From an uncultured Collinsella sp. (GTDB lineage Bacteria; Actinomycetota; Coriobacteriia; Coriobacteriales; Coriobacteriaceae): a stretch of DNA of 34,771 bases. The stretch is taken from assembly GCA_902494345.1 (NCBI GenBank), contig CABUSV010000022.1, forward strand, positions 1-34,771, given 5' to 3'. The notes beneath the pieces are model-generated. The model had not been told where the DNA came from. It saw only the letters and a list, made by a program, of their open reading frames with translations, and ran no database searches. This document shows positions 1 to 7,575 of this stretch, piece after piece (within the stretch, counting starts at the first letter, position 1; each line of letters opens with the position of its first letter). The translations under genes were made by a program, and so were the position numbers.

Positions 1-49
1 CGAGAGTACTGCGGGGTCAGCCCGTGGGAGGCCAGGGCGCCGCTGACCG
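1..49 (+). rRNA. rrf: 5S ribosomal RNA, 3' end (partial)
   Basis: The first ~49 bases read like the last part of a bacterial 5S rRNA: the GTACTGCGGGG ... CCCGTGGGAGGCCAGG ... GCCGCTGACC pattern of helices IV/V and the closing helix. The 5' two thirds lie outside the window, so the closing stem cannot be checked. A strong terminator follows about 36 bases later, as expected at the end of an rRNA operon. The exact 3' end is estimated. Confidence 0.75.
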
Positions 50-84
50 GTGGACGGCACCGAGCCGTACGCTTGAACTGAGAA

Positions 85-113
85 GGGGGAGGCCTCGCGG
101 CCTCCCCCTTTTT
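85..113 (+). terminator. rRNA operon intrinsic terminator
   Basis: A GC-rich inverted repeat (GGGGGAGGCC / GGCCTCCCCC with a short TCGC loop) is followed by a T run. It closes the 5S transcript. Confidence 0.85.
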
Positions 114-163
114 GCGTTTGCGGGCTTTTGTCTCACATAGTAGCTGTGTTTTATAACCCTCGT

Positions 164-193
164 TTGTCGCATCTTCTGTGAACGGGCTACAAT
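164..193 (+). promoter_or_regulatory. Promoter of the acpS operon
   Basis: TTGTCG at 164-169 and TACAAT at 188-193, separated by 18 bases, form a plausible sigma-70 type promoter 30 bases before the acpS start codon. A 17-mer (148-164) just upstream recurs with one mismatch at 13401-13417. Confidence 0.55.
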
Positions 194-222
194 AACTTAG
201 TCTGTGCGATATGGAGGTGAAC

Positions 223-762
223 ATGGCTGAAGCTGGTATCGGCGTTGATATCGTCGAGATTTCCCGCATGAAATCAATTCTTGAAAAGACGCCGTCGTTT
301 GCTCGGCGTGTGTTTACCGAAGAAGAGCGTGCTTATTGCGATGCATCATCGCGTCCCGCTGCTCACTATGCCAGCCGCTTTGCTTCGCGCGAGGCGGTGC
401 TTAAAGCTCTTGGCACGGGTTTTAGTCAAGGCGTGGGTCGCAAGGATGTTTCGGTAACGCGCGATAAACTCGGCAAACCGAAGGCGCTGCTTTCGGGCCG
501 TGCACTCGAGATCGCTCAAGAGCTGGGTGTTGTTGAGGTCGCTCTTTCCATTACGCTTACAGGAGACTTAGCCGTTGCGAATGCCATCGCGATTACCGAA
601 GATGCTCGACCTAAGCCTAAGGAAGAAAAGGTGAGCACCAAGGAACGCGTAGCGCAGACATTTAAAGAGGCTCGCTCTGTTTTAGATGAGCTTGAGCAGC
701 TGCAGAATTCAGCATTGACGGAGCACCTGGGCGATGCTTCGCAAGATACGCTAGGAGCATAG
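223..762 (+). CDS. acpS: Holo-[acyl-carrier-protein] synthase with C-terminal extension
   Basis: AcpS transfers 4'-phosphopantetheine from CoA to a serine of acyl carrier protein and so activates fatty-acid synthesis. The N-terminus has the family signature GVDIVEI, with the expected Mg-binding Asp9, and FASREAVLKALGTG, with Glu57 and Lys61. The start at 223 was chosen over an in-frame ATG at 211 because that ATG overlaps the good Shine-Dalgarno GGAGGTGA, which is correctly spaced for 223. The protein is about 179 residues, whereas AcpS is usually 120-130. The extra ~50 residues after about position 127 are charged and predicted helical (EKVSTKERVAQTFKEARS...), with no recognised domain. The gene is first in a plus-strand operon, and the nnr start codon directly follows its stop. 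Confidence 0.93.
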   Translation: MAEAGIGVDIVEISRMKSILEKTPSFARRVFTEEERAYCDASSRPAAHYASRFASREAVLKALGTGFSQGVGRKDVSVTRDKLGKPKALLSGRALEIAQELGVVEVALSITLTGDLAVANAIAITEDARPKPKEEKVSTKERVAQTFKEARSVLDELEQLQNSALTEHLGDASQDTLGA

Positions 763-2379
763 ATGAAACCGGTTTTGAGTACCGAAGAAGTCGTTCGTCT
801 CGAGGACATCATCGAACGCGAAGGGACTTCGAAGGCCGAGCTTATGGAGCTAGCGGGTGAGTTTGCCGCCAACGAGGTCTTGAAGCTCAATCCCGATCGG
901 GTTCTCGTTCTGGTCGGTTTTGGTAATAATGGCGGCGACGGTTGGGTTGCCGCCGATATTCTGAGCCATAAGGGCGTGGACGTCGATATCGTTTCTCCGG
1001 TTGAGCCGGATGAGATTCCTGCTGCTCTGGCACGTCATGTTGCTCGTCGTACTGCCGGCCGCGATGTGCACGTTTGTGTCGGCCCCTCGCGTGACGAACT
1101 CGAGGTTTTGATCGATAAGGCCGATGTTGTTGTCGATGCCATTTTTGGTACCGGTTTCCACGGGAATCTGCGTGCGCCGTTCTCCATCTGGATTCCTACG
1201 GTCAATGAATGCGCCGATTGTGTCGTATCCATTGATGTCCCCTCGGGCCTGAATGCCGAGACGGGCGTTGTTGATGACGACTGCATTCGTGCCGAGCATA
1301 CGGTGACGATGATTGCGCCCAAGATTGGTCTGTATAGCGCTGATGGCCCTGAGTATGCTGGCGATTTGATCTGCGGCAATCTTTACGACCGTCTTGACGA
1401 GGTCATCGATGATGTCGACCACGCCGCCGAGATTGTCGAGCCCGGTGACTTAGTTGATTACTTTGCTCCACTACCTACGAATATCGATAAGTATTCCCGT
1501 GGCTCTGTGCTTATTGTCGCCGGATCTGCGCAATATCCTGGTGCTGCCATTATGGCGGCCAAGTCTGCAGCTCGCGCGGGTGCTGGTTACGTGGCAGTCG
1601 CGGCTCCTGACGCCTGCGCCAATCTTATTCGCATGGCACTTCCTTCGATTCCCGTCTTTGCTATTCCGTCTGATTCCCGCGGCTCCTTTGGCGCCGCTGC
1701 GCGCATGACTGTGTGCGAGATTGCAAAGAAGTACAGCTGTGTACTGTGCGGTCCCGGTATGACGACATCTGCCGGCGCTATGCAGGTGGTTTCGGGCTTG
1801 CTCGAGCTTGATGTGCCGCTTATTTTGGACGCCGATGCACTCAACTGCCTTGCTAAGATTGCCATTGACGGTATTGATAGTAATCCCGAGATGTATCGTC
1901 GCGAGCAGCCGTTGGTTATGACGCCGCACTATCGTGAGCTTTCGCGTCTGGTTGCCGGTGACGAGGTGAACGACCTTGGTACCGCGATTGCGGCCGCGCA
2001 GAAGGTTGTCTGGGCTGCAGGCTCCGACAATCTGGTGGTCATTGCCAAGGGGCCGACGACGGCTATCTGTGGCGTTGAGCGTGTGCTGCTGCCGCTCTCG
2101 GGTCCGGCTTCTCTGGCAACTGCCGGTTCGGGTGATGTTCTCGCGGGTATTTTGGCCGGCACGCTTGCCACCATGCGCGACGAGATGGATCGTTGGGAGT
2201 TGCTGTATTCGTACGCCGTCGCACTTCACAGCTACGCCGGTTTTGCCGCGGCGACGGAGTATGGTGAGAAGAGCGTCATCGCGACCGATCTTATCGACTT
2301 GATCGGTCCTGCCATGGAACTGGCGGCAAAGGATGCGCTCGAAGATCTGGGAATCATGGACGAAGGGTCGGATGACTAA
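763..2379 (+). CDS. nnr: Bifunctional NAD(P)H-hydrate epimerase / ADP-dependent NAD(P)H-hydrate dehydratase
   Basis: This is a metabolite-repair enzyme that converts damaged (hydrated) NADH and NADPH back to the active cofactors. The N-terminal epimerase half (about residues 1-220) carries GFGNNGGDGW at 52-61. The C-terminal dehydratase half (about 225-538, ribokinase-like fold) carries TPHYRELSRL, a KGPTT segment and AGSGDVLAGILAGTLA, with the likely catalytic Asp458. The 538-residue length fits the usual fused NnrE-NnrD form. It starts immediately after the acpS stop, with GGAGC as a ribosome site, and alr follows three bases after its stop. These genes are therefore almost certainly cotranscribed, and the acpS-nnr-alr order is common in Gram-positive bacteria. 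Confidence 0.95.
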   Translation: MKPVLSTEEVVRLEDIIEREGTSKAELMELAGEFAANEVLKLNPDRVLVLVGFGNNGGDGWVAADILSHKGVDVDIVSPVEPDEIPAALARHVARRTAGRDVHVCVGPSRDELEVLIDKADVVVDAIFGTGFHGNLRAPFSIWIPTVNECADCVVSIDVPSGLNAETGVVDDDCIRAEHTVTMIAPKIGLYSADGPEYAGDLICGNLYDRLDEVIDDVDHAAEIVEPGDLVDYFAPLPTNIDKYSRGSVLIVAGSAQYPGAAIMAAKSAARAGAGYVAVAAPDACANLIRMALPSIPVFAIPSDSRGSFGAAARMTVCEIAKKYSCVLCGPGMTTSAGAMQVVSGLLELDVPLILDADALNCLAKIAIDGIDSNPEMYRREQPLVMTPHYRELSRLVAGDEVNDLGTAIAAAQKVVWAAGSDNLVVIAKGPTTAICGVERVLLPLSGPASLATAGSGDVLAGILAGTLATMRDEMDRWELLYSYAVALHSYAGFAAATEYGEKSVIATDLIDLIGPAMELAAKDALEDLGIMDEGSDD

Positions 2380-2381
2380 TC

Positions 2382-3527
2382 ATGAATAAAGCCGATTTGA
2401 CGCGCTGGTCCTGGGTCGAGATCGACCGCGGGGCGCTCCGTCGCAACACGAGGGCCTATAAGAACTTGCTGAATCCACGTCAGCGCCTGTGCTGCGTGGT
2501 CAAGGCCGATGCTTATGGTCATGGAGCTGTTGAGTGCGCCAAGATCATGTATTCGGTCGGTGCCGACATGTTTGCCGTGGCGACGGTTAACGAGGGCGTT
2601 GAGCTCCGACAGGGCGGGATTACGAAACCCATCCTCATCCTAAGCGAGCCGCCTATCGAGGCCATTCCGACGTTGCTCGAGTTTGATATCATGCCCTCGG
2701 TCTATACGTCTGACTTTGCTCTTGCGTATGGCGAATGTGCCGTCGCGGCGGGCAAAGTGGGCAAGTATCATCTCGCCATCGAGACGGGCATGAATCGTAT
2801 CGGCGTTCACTACACGCAGGTGCTCGACTTTGTCCGCGGTATAAATTTCCATCGCGGTATTCAGTGCGACGGCGTATTTACGCACTTCGCCACGGCCGAT
2901 GAACCTTCGGGCTGGGACTACAAGCTGCAGTGTCAGCGCTTTACCGAGGCCGTTCAGGCCATTAAGGATGCGGGTTTTGAGTGCGGTATCGTGCACTGCG
3001 CCAACACGCCGTCCTCGATGCTCGACCCCTCGATGCATTTTGATATGATCCGCGCCGGCGTTGGCTTGTATGGCATGCAGCCGTGCGAGCTGAGTGGCCG
3101 CGTGATGCAGCTTGATCCCGTTATGAGCGTCCATGCGCGTGTGACGCGCGTGGCACACCCTGCGATGGGTGAGGGCGTGGGCTACGGTTTTACCTACCGC
3201 GTACCGCGTACGCGCGTTCAGATCTGCACGCTGCCGATCGGTTATGCCGATGGCCTATCGCGTACGCTTTCCAATCGTATGGATGTGCTGTATCGCGGCG
3301 AGCGCGTGCATCAGGTTGGCAATATCTGCATGGACCAGTTTATGGTCGCCATTCAGTCCAACCCGGCACACGAGATTCCCGAGGCCGAGTATGGTGACGA
3401 GATGATCATTGTCGGCCGCGATGGCGATGCCGAGATCACTATGGACGAGATGGCCCGACTGCGCGGAACGATTAACTACGAGGTCGCCTGCGGCTTTGGC
3501 ATGCGTCTCGACAAGGTCTACGTGTAG
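2382..3527 (+). CDS. alr: Alanine racemase
   Basis: This PLP enzyme interconverts L- and D-alanine and supplies D-Ala for peptidoglycan. The PLP lysine is Lys41 in VVKADAYGHG. The second catalytic residue is probably Tyr268 in GVGYGFTYR, and the C-terminal part has PIGYADGLSR and the family ending INYEVACGFGMRL. The length of 381 residues is normal. It sits in the same operon as nnr, with the next gene beginning eight bases later. Nothing suggests a broken gene. Confidence 0.96.
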   Translation: MNKADLTRWSWVEIDRGALRRNTRAYKNLLNPRQRLCCVVKADAYGHGAVECAKIMYSVGADMFAVATVNEGVELRQGGITKPILILSEPPIEAIPTLLEFDIMPSVYTSDFALAYGECAVAAGKVGKYHLAIETGMNRIGVHYTQVLDFVRGINFHRGIQCDGVFTHFATADEPSGWDYKLQCQRFTEAVQAIKDAGFECGIVHCANTPSSMLDPSMHFDMIRAGVGLYGMQPCELSGRVMQLDPVMSVHARVTRVAHPAMGEGVGYGFTYRVPRTRVQICTLPIGYADGLSRTLSNRMDVLYRGERVHQVGNICMDQFMVAIQSNPAHEIPEAEYGDEMIIVGRDGDAEITMDEMARLRGTINYEVACGFGMRLDKVYV

Positions 3528-3535
3528 GAGCCGCT

Positions 3536-4156
3536 ATGGGCGTCATGCACATCCCCGGCCATACCCATCAGGCACCACGTGAGGTCGCACTCGAGGAAAT
3601 TGAGGCCGTTCTGGGCGATTGTCACCTCTGCCAGCTCTACCAGTCGCGTCACAATATCGTGTTTGGCGTGGGAAACCCCCGCGCTCGCGTGATGTTTATT
3701 GGTGAGGCGCCGGGCCGCAATGAGGATTTGCAGGGCGAGCCTTTTGTGGGGGCGGCAGGCGAGGACCTCAACGGCATTTTGTCGCTGGCGGGGCTCAAAC
3801 GCGAAGACGTCTACATTGCCAACGTGCTTAAGTGCCGCCCGCCGGGAAACCGCAATCCGCGTCCCGAGGAAGTGCTGGCTTGCTCGCCGTTTTTGCGTGA
3901 GCAGATTCGAAGCATCTGGCCTGATATTATCGTGACGCTCGGCAACCCCGCGACGCACTTTGTGCTTAAGACCGAGATTGGCATTACTAAGCTGCGCGGC
4001 AGGTTCCACCAGATGGGGCATTTTGTAGTAATGCCCACTTTTCATCCGGCAGCAGCGCTGCGCAATCCGGCGTGGCAGGAGCTGCTGGAGGAAGACTTTA
4101 AGATGCTGGGCGATTATCTGGAGCGACATCCCGCACCAGAGGACGCCTCGGAATAA
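3536..4156 (+). CDS. Uracil-DNA glycosylase, family 4 (4Fe-4S)
   Basis: The enzyme removes uracil from DNA at the first step of base-excision repair. The active-site region is GEAPGRNEDLQGEPFVG, and the second motif is MPTFHPAAALRNP near the C-terminus. Four cysteines fit the iron-sulfur ligands of this family: Cys29 and Cys32 (CHLC), Cys100 (KCRPPGNRNP) and Cys116 (ACSPF). The length of 206 residues is typical. The start is preceded by only a weak GGAG-type site. An ATG three codons later is an alternative that would not change the domain. It is in the acpS-to-tsaBD operon. Database labels such as 'phage SPO1 DNA polymerase-related' refer to the same family. Confidence 0.93.
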   Translation: MGVMHIPGHTHQAPREVALEEIEAVLGDCHLCQLYQSRHNIVFGVGNPRARVMFIGEAPGRNEDLQGEPFVGAAGEDLNGILSLAGLKREDVYIANVLKCRPPGNRNPRPEEVLACSPFLREQIRSIWPDIIVTLGNPATHFVLKTEIGITKLRGRFHQMGHFVVMPTFHPAAALRNPAWQELLEEDFKMLGDYLERHPAPEDASE

Positions 4157-4168
4157 TAAGGAGCATAT

Positions 4169-4675
4169 ATGTCCCTGGAGCGCCTGGGGGTAGGTACTTA
4201 CAAAACGACTTGCGCTGCCGATACGGAGTACTTTGGCGAGCTAATTGCACCGTGCCTTGAGGACGGCGATGTGCTTATCCTGACCGGTGGCCTGGGAGTG
4301 GGCAAAACTCACTTTACCAAGGGCGTCTCGCGCGGGCTGGGCGATGGGCATATGGTTACGAGTCCTACGTTTGCGCTCATGGCCGTTCACGATCAAGGTC
4401 GTATTCCGCTGTTTCACTTTGATCTATACCGCCTGGAGCATGCCTACGAGCTCGAGGATACGGGCATTTTCGATGTGCTGGGCTATGAGGGTGCTTGCCT
4501 GCTGGAATGGGGCGAACAATTCCAGGACGAGCTGACGGATGAGTATCTTTCGGTGACGCTCAAGCGTGATGAGGGCGACAGCGATGTGCGAACGATAACG
4601 CTTGAGGCGCACGGTGACCGCGCAATGGAGCTTTCCCATTTGATTGATAAGGCTGTACAAGATGAGCTTGCATAA
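4169..4675 (+). CDS. tsaE: tRNA threonylcarbamoyladenosine biosynthesis ATPase TsaE
   Basis: TsaE is the small P-loop ATPase that helps the TsaB-TsaD complex turn over during synthesis of t6A at position 37 of ANN-decoding tRNAs. The Walker A motif GGLGVGKTHF covers residues 40-49, with Lys46. The following TSPTFALM and FHFDLYRLE segments and the LLEWGEQF motif are family hallmarks. The length is 168 residues. A good ribosome site (AAGGAG) precedes the ATG. Its 3' end overlaps the start of the TsaB-RimI-TsaD fusion by 14 bases, which suggests translational coupling of proteins that work together. Confidence 0.95.
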   Translation: MSLERLGVGTYKTTCAADTEYFGELIAPCLEDGDVLILTGGLGVGKTHFTKGVSRGLGDGHMVTSPTFALMAVHDQGRIPLFHFDLYRLEHAYELEDTGIFDVLGYEGACLLEWGEQFQDELTDEYLSVTLKRDEGDSDVRTITLEAHGDRAMELSHLIDKAVQDELA

Positions 4676-7046
4676 CGACAACGCGCTGGTGGTGGCGCTC
4701 GATACCTCGACCGACATGCTTGCCTGCGCGGCAAGCTGGATTGATGGGCAGACGGGCGAGACGAAGCTCGTGAGTGGCGACCACATGTGTCGCCGTCACG
4801 CCAACGTTGAGCTCGTGAATACCGTTGATGGCGTGCTGGCTCAAGCCGGTCTGGATCGCAGCGATGTTGGTTGCTATGTGGTCGGTCGCGGCCCGGGGTC
4901 CTTTACGGGTGTGCGCATCGGCATCTCCACTGCCAAGGGCCTCGCGCGTGGTGCCAATGTTCCGCTGCTGGGCGTGTCGACGCTCGACGCTTGCGCTTGG
5001 ACGGCGTGGAAGGCTGGCGTGCGCGGCAAGCTTGGTATCTTGGCCGATGCTATGCGCGGTGAGGTATATCCGGCGCTGTATATGCTGGTCGATGAGGGTC
5101 CCGAGCGTCAATTTGAGCGCGAACACGTGGTCAAGGCCGCCGTGGCGCTCGATGAGTGGCGCCGAGCAGCGGACTGGGACCAGGTTCAGCTGACCGGTGA
5201 CGGTCTCGTGCGCTATGGCAAGCTGCTGGGTGAGGACGAGACCGCCCGCTGCGTGGAGCGCGACCTGTGGTGGCCTTCGGGCGAGGGCTTGCTGCTCGCG
5301 CACGCTGCGGGTGACGGCGATCCGGCCCGCGTCCTGCCGATTTACACGCGCCTTTCGGATGCCGAGGAAAACGAGCGCAAGCGTCTTGGTCTTGCCGAGA
5401 GTGCGCAGAGCGGAATTACGGGCGTTGCCGATGAGCTCGCCGGTCGTCATCTGCAGTTCCGTCCCATGGGCGCGGCGGATGCCGAGGGCGCGAGCGCGTT
5501 GGAAGCTGCCTGCTTTGAAGGTGCCGGACACGAGGCGTGGACGCCGGGCATGTTCCTGTCCGAACTGGGCGAGGACGTCGCTGCGCCGCGTAGTTGGTGG
5601 GTGGCACACGACGACGGCAAGCTACTGGGCCTTGCCGGCGGTATGGTCGTGGACGGTGATGTGCAGATTCTGGATGTCGCCGTCGACCCGGCACATCGCC
5701 GTGAGGGCATTGCCCGCAAGCTGCTGTCGCACGTGAGCTATGATGCCCAGATGCTCGGCTGCACCACGGCTTCGCTCGAGGTCGAGGACGGCAACGAGGG
5801 AGCGATTGCGCTCTATAACGCTCTGGGCTTTACCGAGGCTGGCCGTCGCCGCGGCTACTATGGTGCCGGCAAGGACGCCATCGTCATGACGGCCCCGCTG
5901 CCCCTGGTACTTCCGGTCGACAATGCTTCGCCCGAGCCGACGGCGGCAGAGCAGCGCGTGTGGCCGCTGCCTGCGCCTGGGCGCTCCGAGGGGGAGCGTG
6001 CCGAAATTGAGCGCCGCCGCCTAGTGCTCGCTATCGAGAGCTCCTGCGACGAGACGGCCGTGGCGATTATCGATGCGGATGGCAATATGCTGGCCAACCA
6101 GGTGTCGACGCAGATTGATTTTCACGCCCGCTTTGGCGGCGTGGTGCCCGAGATCGCCTCGCGCAAACACGTCGAGGTGATTGTGAGTGTCGTGGATGCG
6201 GCGCTCGAGGATGCCGCAGCATCGCTTGGTCTTGAGGATGGAGCCATTGCCCCCAGCGAGCTTGCCGCCGTGGGCGTGACACAGGGCCCGGGCCTGGTGG
6301 GCGCGCTCGTGGTTGGCGTCGCCTTCGCCAAGGGCTTTGCCTACGCTGCCGGCAAGCCGCTCGTGTGCGTCAACCATCTGGAGGGGCACCTGTTTGCCAA
6401 CCTGCTGGCGCAACCCGACCTCAAACCGCCGTTTATCTTCACGCTTGTCTCGGGTGGGCACACCATGCTCGTGCACGTGAAGGCGTGGGGCGACTACGAG
6501 GTGCTCGGTGAGACGCTCGACGACGCTGTGGGCGAGGCCTTCGACAAGGTAGCCAAGGCGTTGGGTCTGGGCTATCCCGGTGGCCCCATCATTTCCAAGC
6601 TGGCCGAGACGGGCAACCCCAAGGCGATCGATTTCCCCCGTGCGCTTAACAGCAGAGGAGACTATCGCTTCTCGCTTTCGGGCCTCAAGACAGCGGTGAC
6701 GCTCTATATCGAGCAGGAGACCAAGGCCGGGCGCACGATTCATCTGCCCGATTTGGCTGCCTCGTTTGAGGCCGCGGTCTTTGACGTGCAGTACAAGAAG
6801 GCTAAGAACGCTCTGCATGCCACCGGCTGCAAGGAATATTGCATCGGCGGCGGCGTCTCTGCCAACCCGCATCTGCGTGAGATGATGATCAAGAAGCTTG
6901 GGCGTCAGGGGATTCGCGTAACGGTGCCGCCCTTGTCTGCCTGTACCGATAACGCGGCCATGATCGCGGAGGTCGCCCGCCGTAAATTCGACCGAGGTGA
7001 AATCTCGCCGTTCGACGTCGACGCCGATCCAAACATGACGCTGTAG
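4662..7046 (+). CDS. tsaB-rimI-tsaD: TsaB-RimI-TsaD trifunctional fusion (t6A synthesis plus ribosomal-protein acetyltransferase-like domain)
   Basis: One 794-residue frame carries three proteins that are usually separate. Residues about 1-250 are TsaB, the inactive dimerisation partner (VALDTSTDMLACA, GRGPGSFTGVRIG). About 262-415 are a GNAT acetyltransferase of the RimI type, with acetyl-CoA loop RREGIA at 346-351 and ALYNALGFTEAGRRRGYY. About 451-794 are TsaD, the threonylcarbamoyl transferase, with ESSCDET at 459-465, metal ligands His572 and His576 (HLEGH), VSGGHT, GGGVSANPHLR and CTDNAAM. No stop or frameshift separates the parts. The ATG at 4662 is preferred over a TTG at 4644. It ends the housekeeping operon, 18 bases before a foldback repeat. 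Domain boundaries are estimates. Confidence 0.93.
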   Translation: MSLHNDNALVVALDTSTDMLACAASWIDGQTGETKLVSGDHMCRRHANVELVNTVDGVLAQAGLDRSDVGCYVVGRGPGSFTGVRIGISTAKGLARGANVPLLGVSTLDACAWTAWKAGVRGKLGILADAMRGEVYPALYMLVDEGPERQFEREHVVKAAVALDEWRRAADWDQVQLTGDGLVRYGKLLGEDETARCVERDLWWPSGEGLLLAHAAGDGDPARVLPIYTRLSDAEENERKRLGLAESAQSGITGVADELAGRHLQFRPMGAADAEGASALEAACFEGAGHEAWTPGMFLSELGEDVAAPRSWWVAHDDGKLLGLAGGMVVDGDVQILDVAVDPAHRREGIARKLLSHVSYDAQMLGCTTASLEVEDGNEGAIALYNALGFTEAGRRRGYYGAGKDAIVMTAPLPLVLPVDNASPEPTAAEQRVWPLPAPGRSEGERAEIERRRLVLAIESSCDETAVAIIDADGNMLANQVSTQIDFHARFGGVVPEIASRKHVEVIVSVVDAALEDAAASLGLEDGAIAPSELAAVGVTQGPGLVGALVVGVAFAKGFAYAAGKPLVCVNHLEGHLFANLLAQPDLKPPFIFTLVSGGHTMLVHVKAWGDYEVLGETLDDAVGEAFDKVAKALGLGYPGGPIISKLAETGNPKAIDFPRALNSRGDYRFSLSGLKTAVTLYIEQETKAGRTIHLPDLAASFEAAVFDVQYKKAKNALHATGCKEYCIGGGVSANPHLREMMIKKLGRQGIRVTVPPLSACTDNAAMIAEVARRKFDRGEISPFDVDADPNMTL

Positions 7047-7063
7047 CTGATACGGCGCGGTCC

Positions 7064-7188
7064 CCGGACGGAGGGGCCGGATATAAGGTTTCCTGCTCTA
7101 CAGTCCTGCGCAAGACGAAGGCCACATTAAGTGGCCTTCTTTGCGTGCGGAACTCGCGATAAACCTTATATCCGGCCCCTCCGCCCGG
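7064..7188 (+). repeat. Foldback element copy A (conserved core with locus-specific arms)
   Basis: The left arm 7064-7091 and right arm 7161-7188 are reverse complements at 27 of 28 positions. They enclose a 69-base core (7092-7160), which holds a perfect hairpin AAGGCCAC-ATTAA-GTGGCCTT. The last 60 bases of the core are identical to the core at 29792-29851, although the arms there are entirely different. The element begins 18 bases after the tsaD stop. It may also act as a transcription terminator or mRNA 3' stabiliser. The T-rich stretch after the inner hairpin is short. Confidence 0.8.
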
Positions 7189-7305
7189 CTCCCGCGGCTC
7201 TCAGGGGCATCTCTCATGCAAAAACTGTCGTGGGGTAAAGTCCGAGGTCAGTGGCGTTTTATACCGAGAAATCCAAAAAAGTTGAAAATTCATTACAAAT
7301 TTGCG
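7189..7305. other. Intergenic stretch with no gene seen
   Basis: Between the foldback element and the cstA promoter I see no convincing coding frame. A 60-codon plus-strand frame here starts inside the repeat core and has no family resemblance. The last part is AT-rich, as expected just before a promoter. Confidence 0.6.
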
Positions 7306-7334
7306 TTGACTTTAGGTAACTAAAGTTTCATACT
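7306..7334 (+). promoter_or_regulatory. Promoter of the cstA transcription unit
   Basis: TTGACT at 7306-7311 and CATACT at 7329-7334 are separated by the ideal 17 bases, in an AT-rich context. This promoter would make a transcript with a leader of about 230 bases before cstA. Confidence 0.7.
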
Positions 7335-7405
7335 CCTTTTCAACCACTGGGGGATGTGAACACGCACGGATCGTTCGCATCATGATTGAAGAGGATTTCT
7401 TAGAC

Positions 7406-7450
7406 ATGTTCACGCATCAGCTAAACATTATCAGCGTAGTAATTATCTGA
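7406..7450 (+). CDS. Ile/Val-rich leader peptide (14 residues)
   Basis: A short frame encodes MFTHQLNIISVVII and stops with TGA. An AAGAGGA ribosome-site candidate lies about 10 bases upstream. Seven of the 14 residues are Leu, Ile or Val, and six of the last seven are Ile or Val apart from one Ser. This is the composition of leader peptides that sense charged branched-chain tRNAs in ilv/leu attenuators. It lies between a strong promoter and an intrinsic terminator upstream of cstA. The role is inferred from layout and composition only. Confidence 0.6.
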   Translation: MFTHQLNIISVVII

Positions 7451-7451
7451 T

Positions 7452-7540
7452 GCGGGTTAGCACATACAGCTAGCCCGTACGATAACGGGCGGCTGATGAA
7501 GATGAGGGCCGTCGAGCGCAACCGACGGCCCTCATTTTTT
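7452..7540 (+). promoter_or_regulatory. Putative attenuator: alternative stems plus intrinsic terminator
   Basis: Directly after the leader peptide, two mutually exclusive stems can form: GGGTTAGC with GCTAGCCC (about 7454-7476), or GCCCGT 7473-7478 with ACGGGC 7485-7490. A 13-bp terminator hairpin then follows, ATGAGGGCCGTCG 7502-7514 with CGACGGCCCTCAT 7523-7535, running into six T. The terminator is clear. An antiterminator that would disrupt it is less clear, since only short complementarity (CGGC/GCCG) is visible. Confidence 0.6.
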
Positions 7541-7575
7541 ATGTCTAGGAAGTTCTTTTTAGAGGAGGAAATGTA

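Noticed and set aside
211..222. Upstream ATG start for acpS
   Set aside because: It coincides with the Shine-Dalgarno GGAGGTGA that serves the ATG at 223, and has no ribosome site of its own.
7141..7323. 60-codon frame after tsaD
   Set aside because: It starts inside the foldback core and the same 'RAELAIN' string appears in every core copy, so it reflects the repeat and not a protein.
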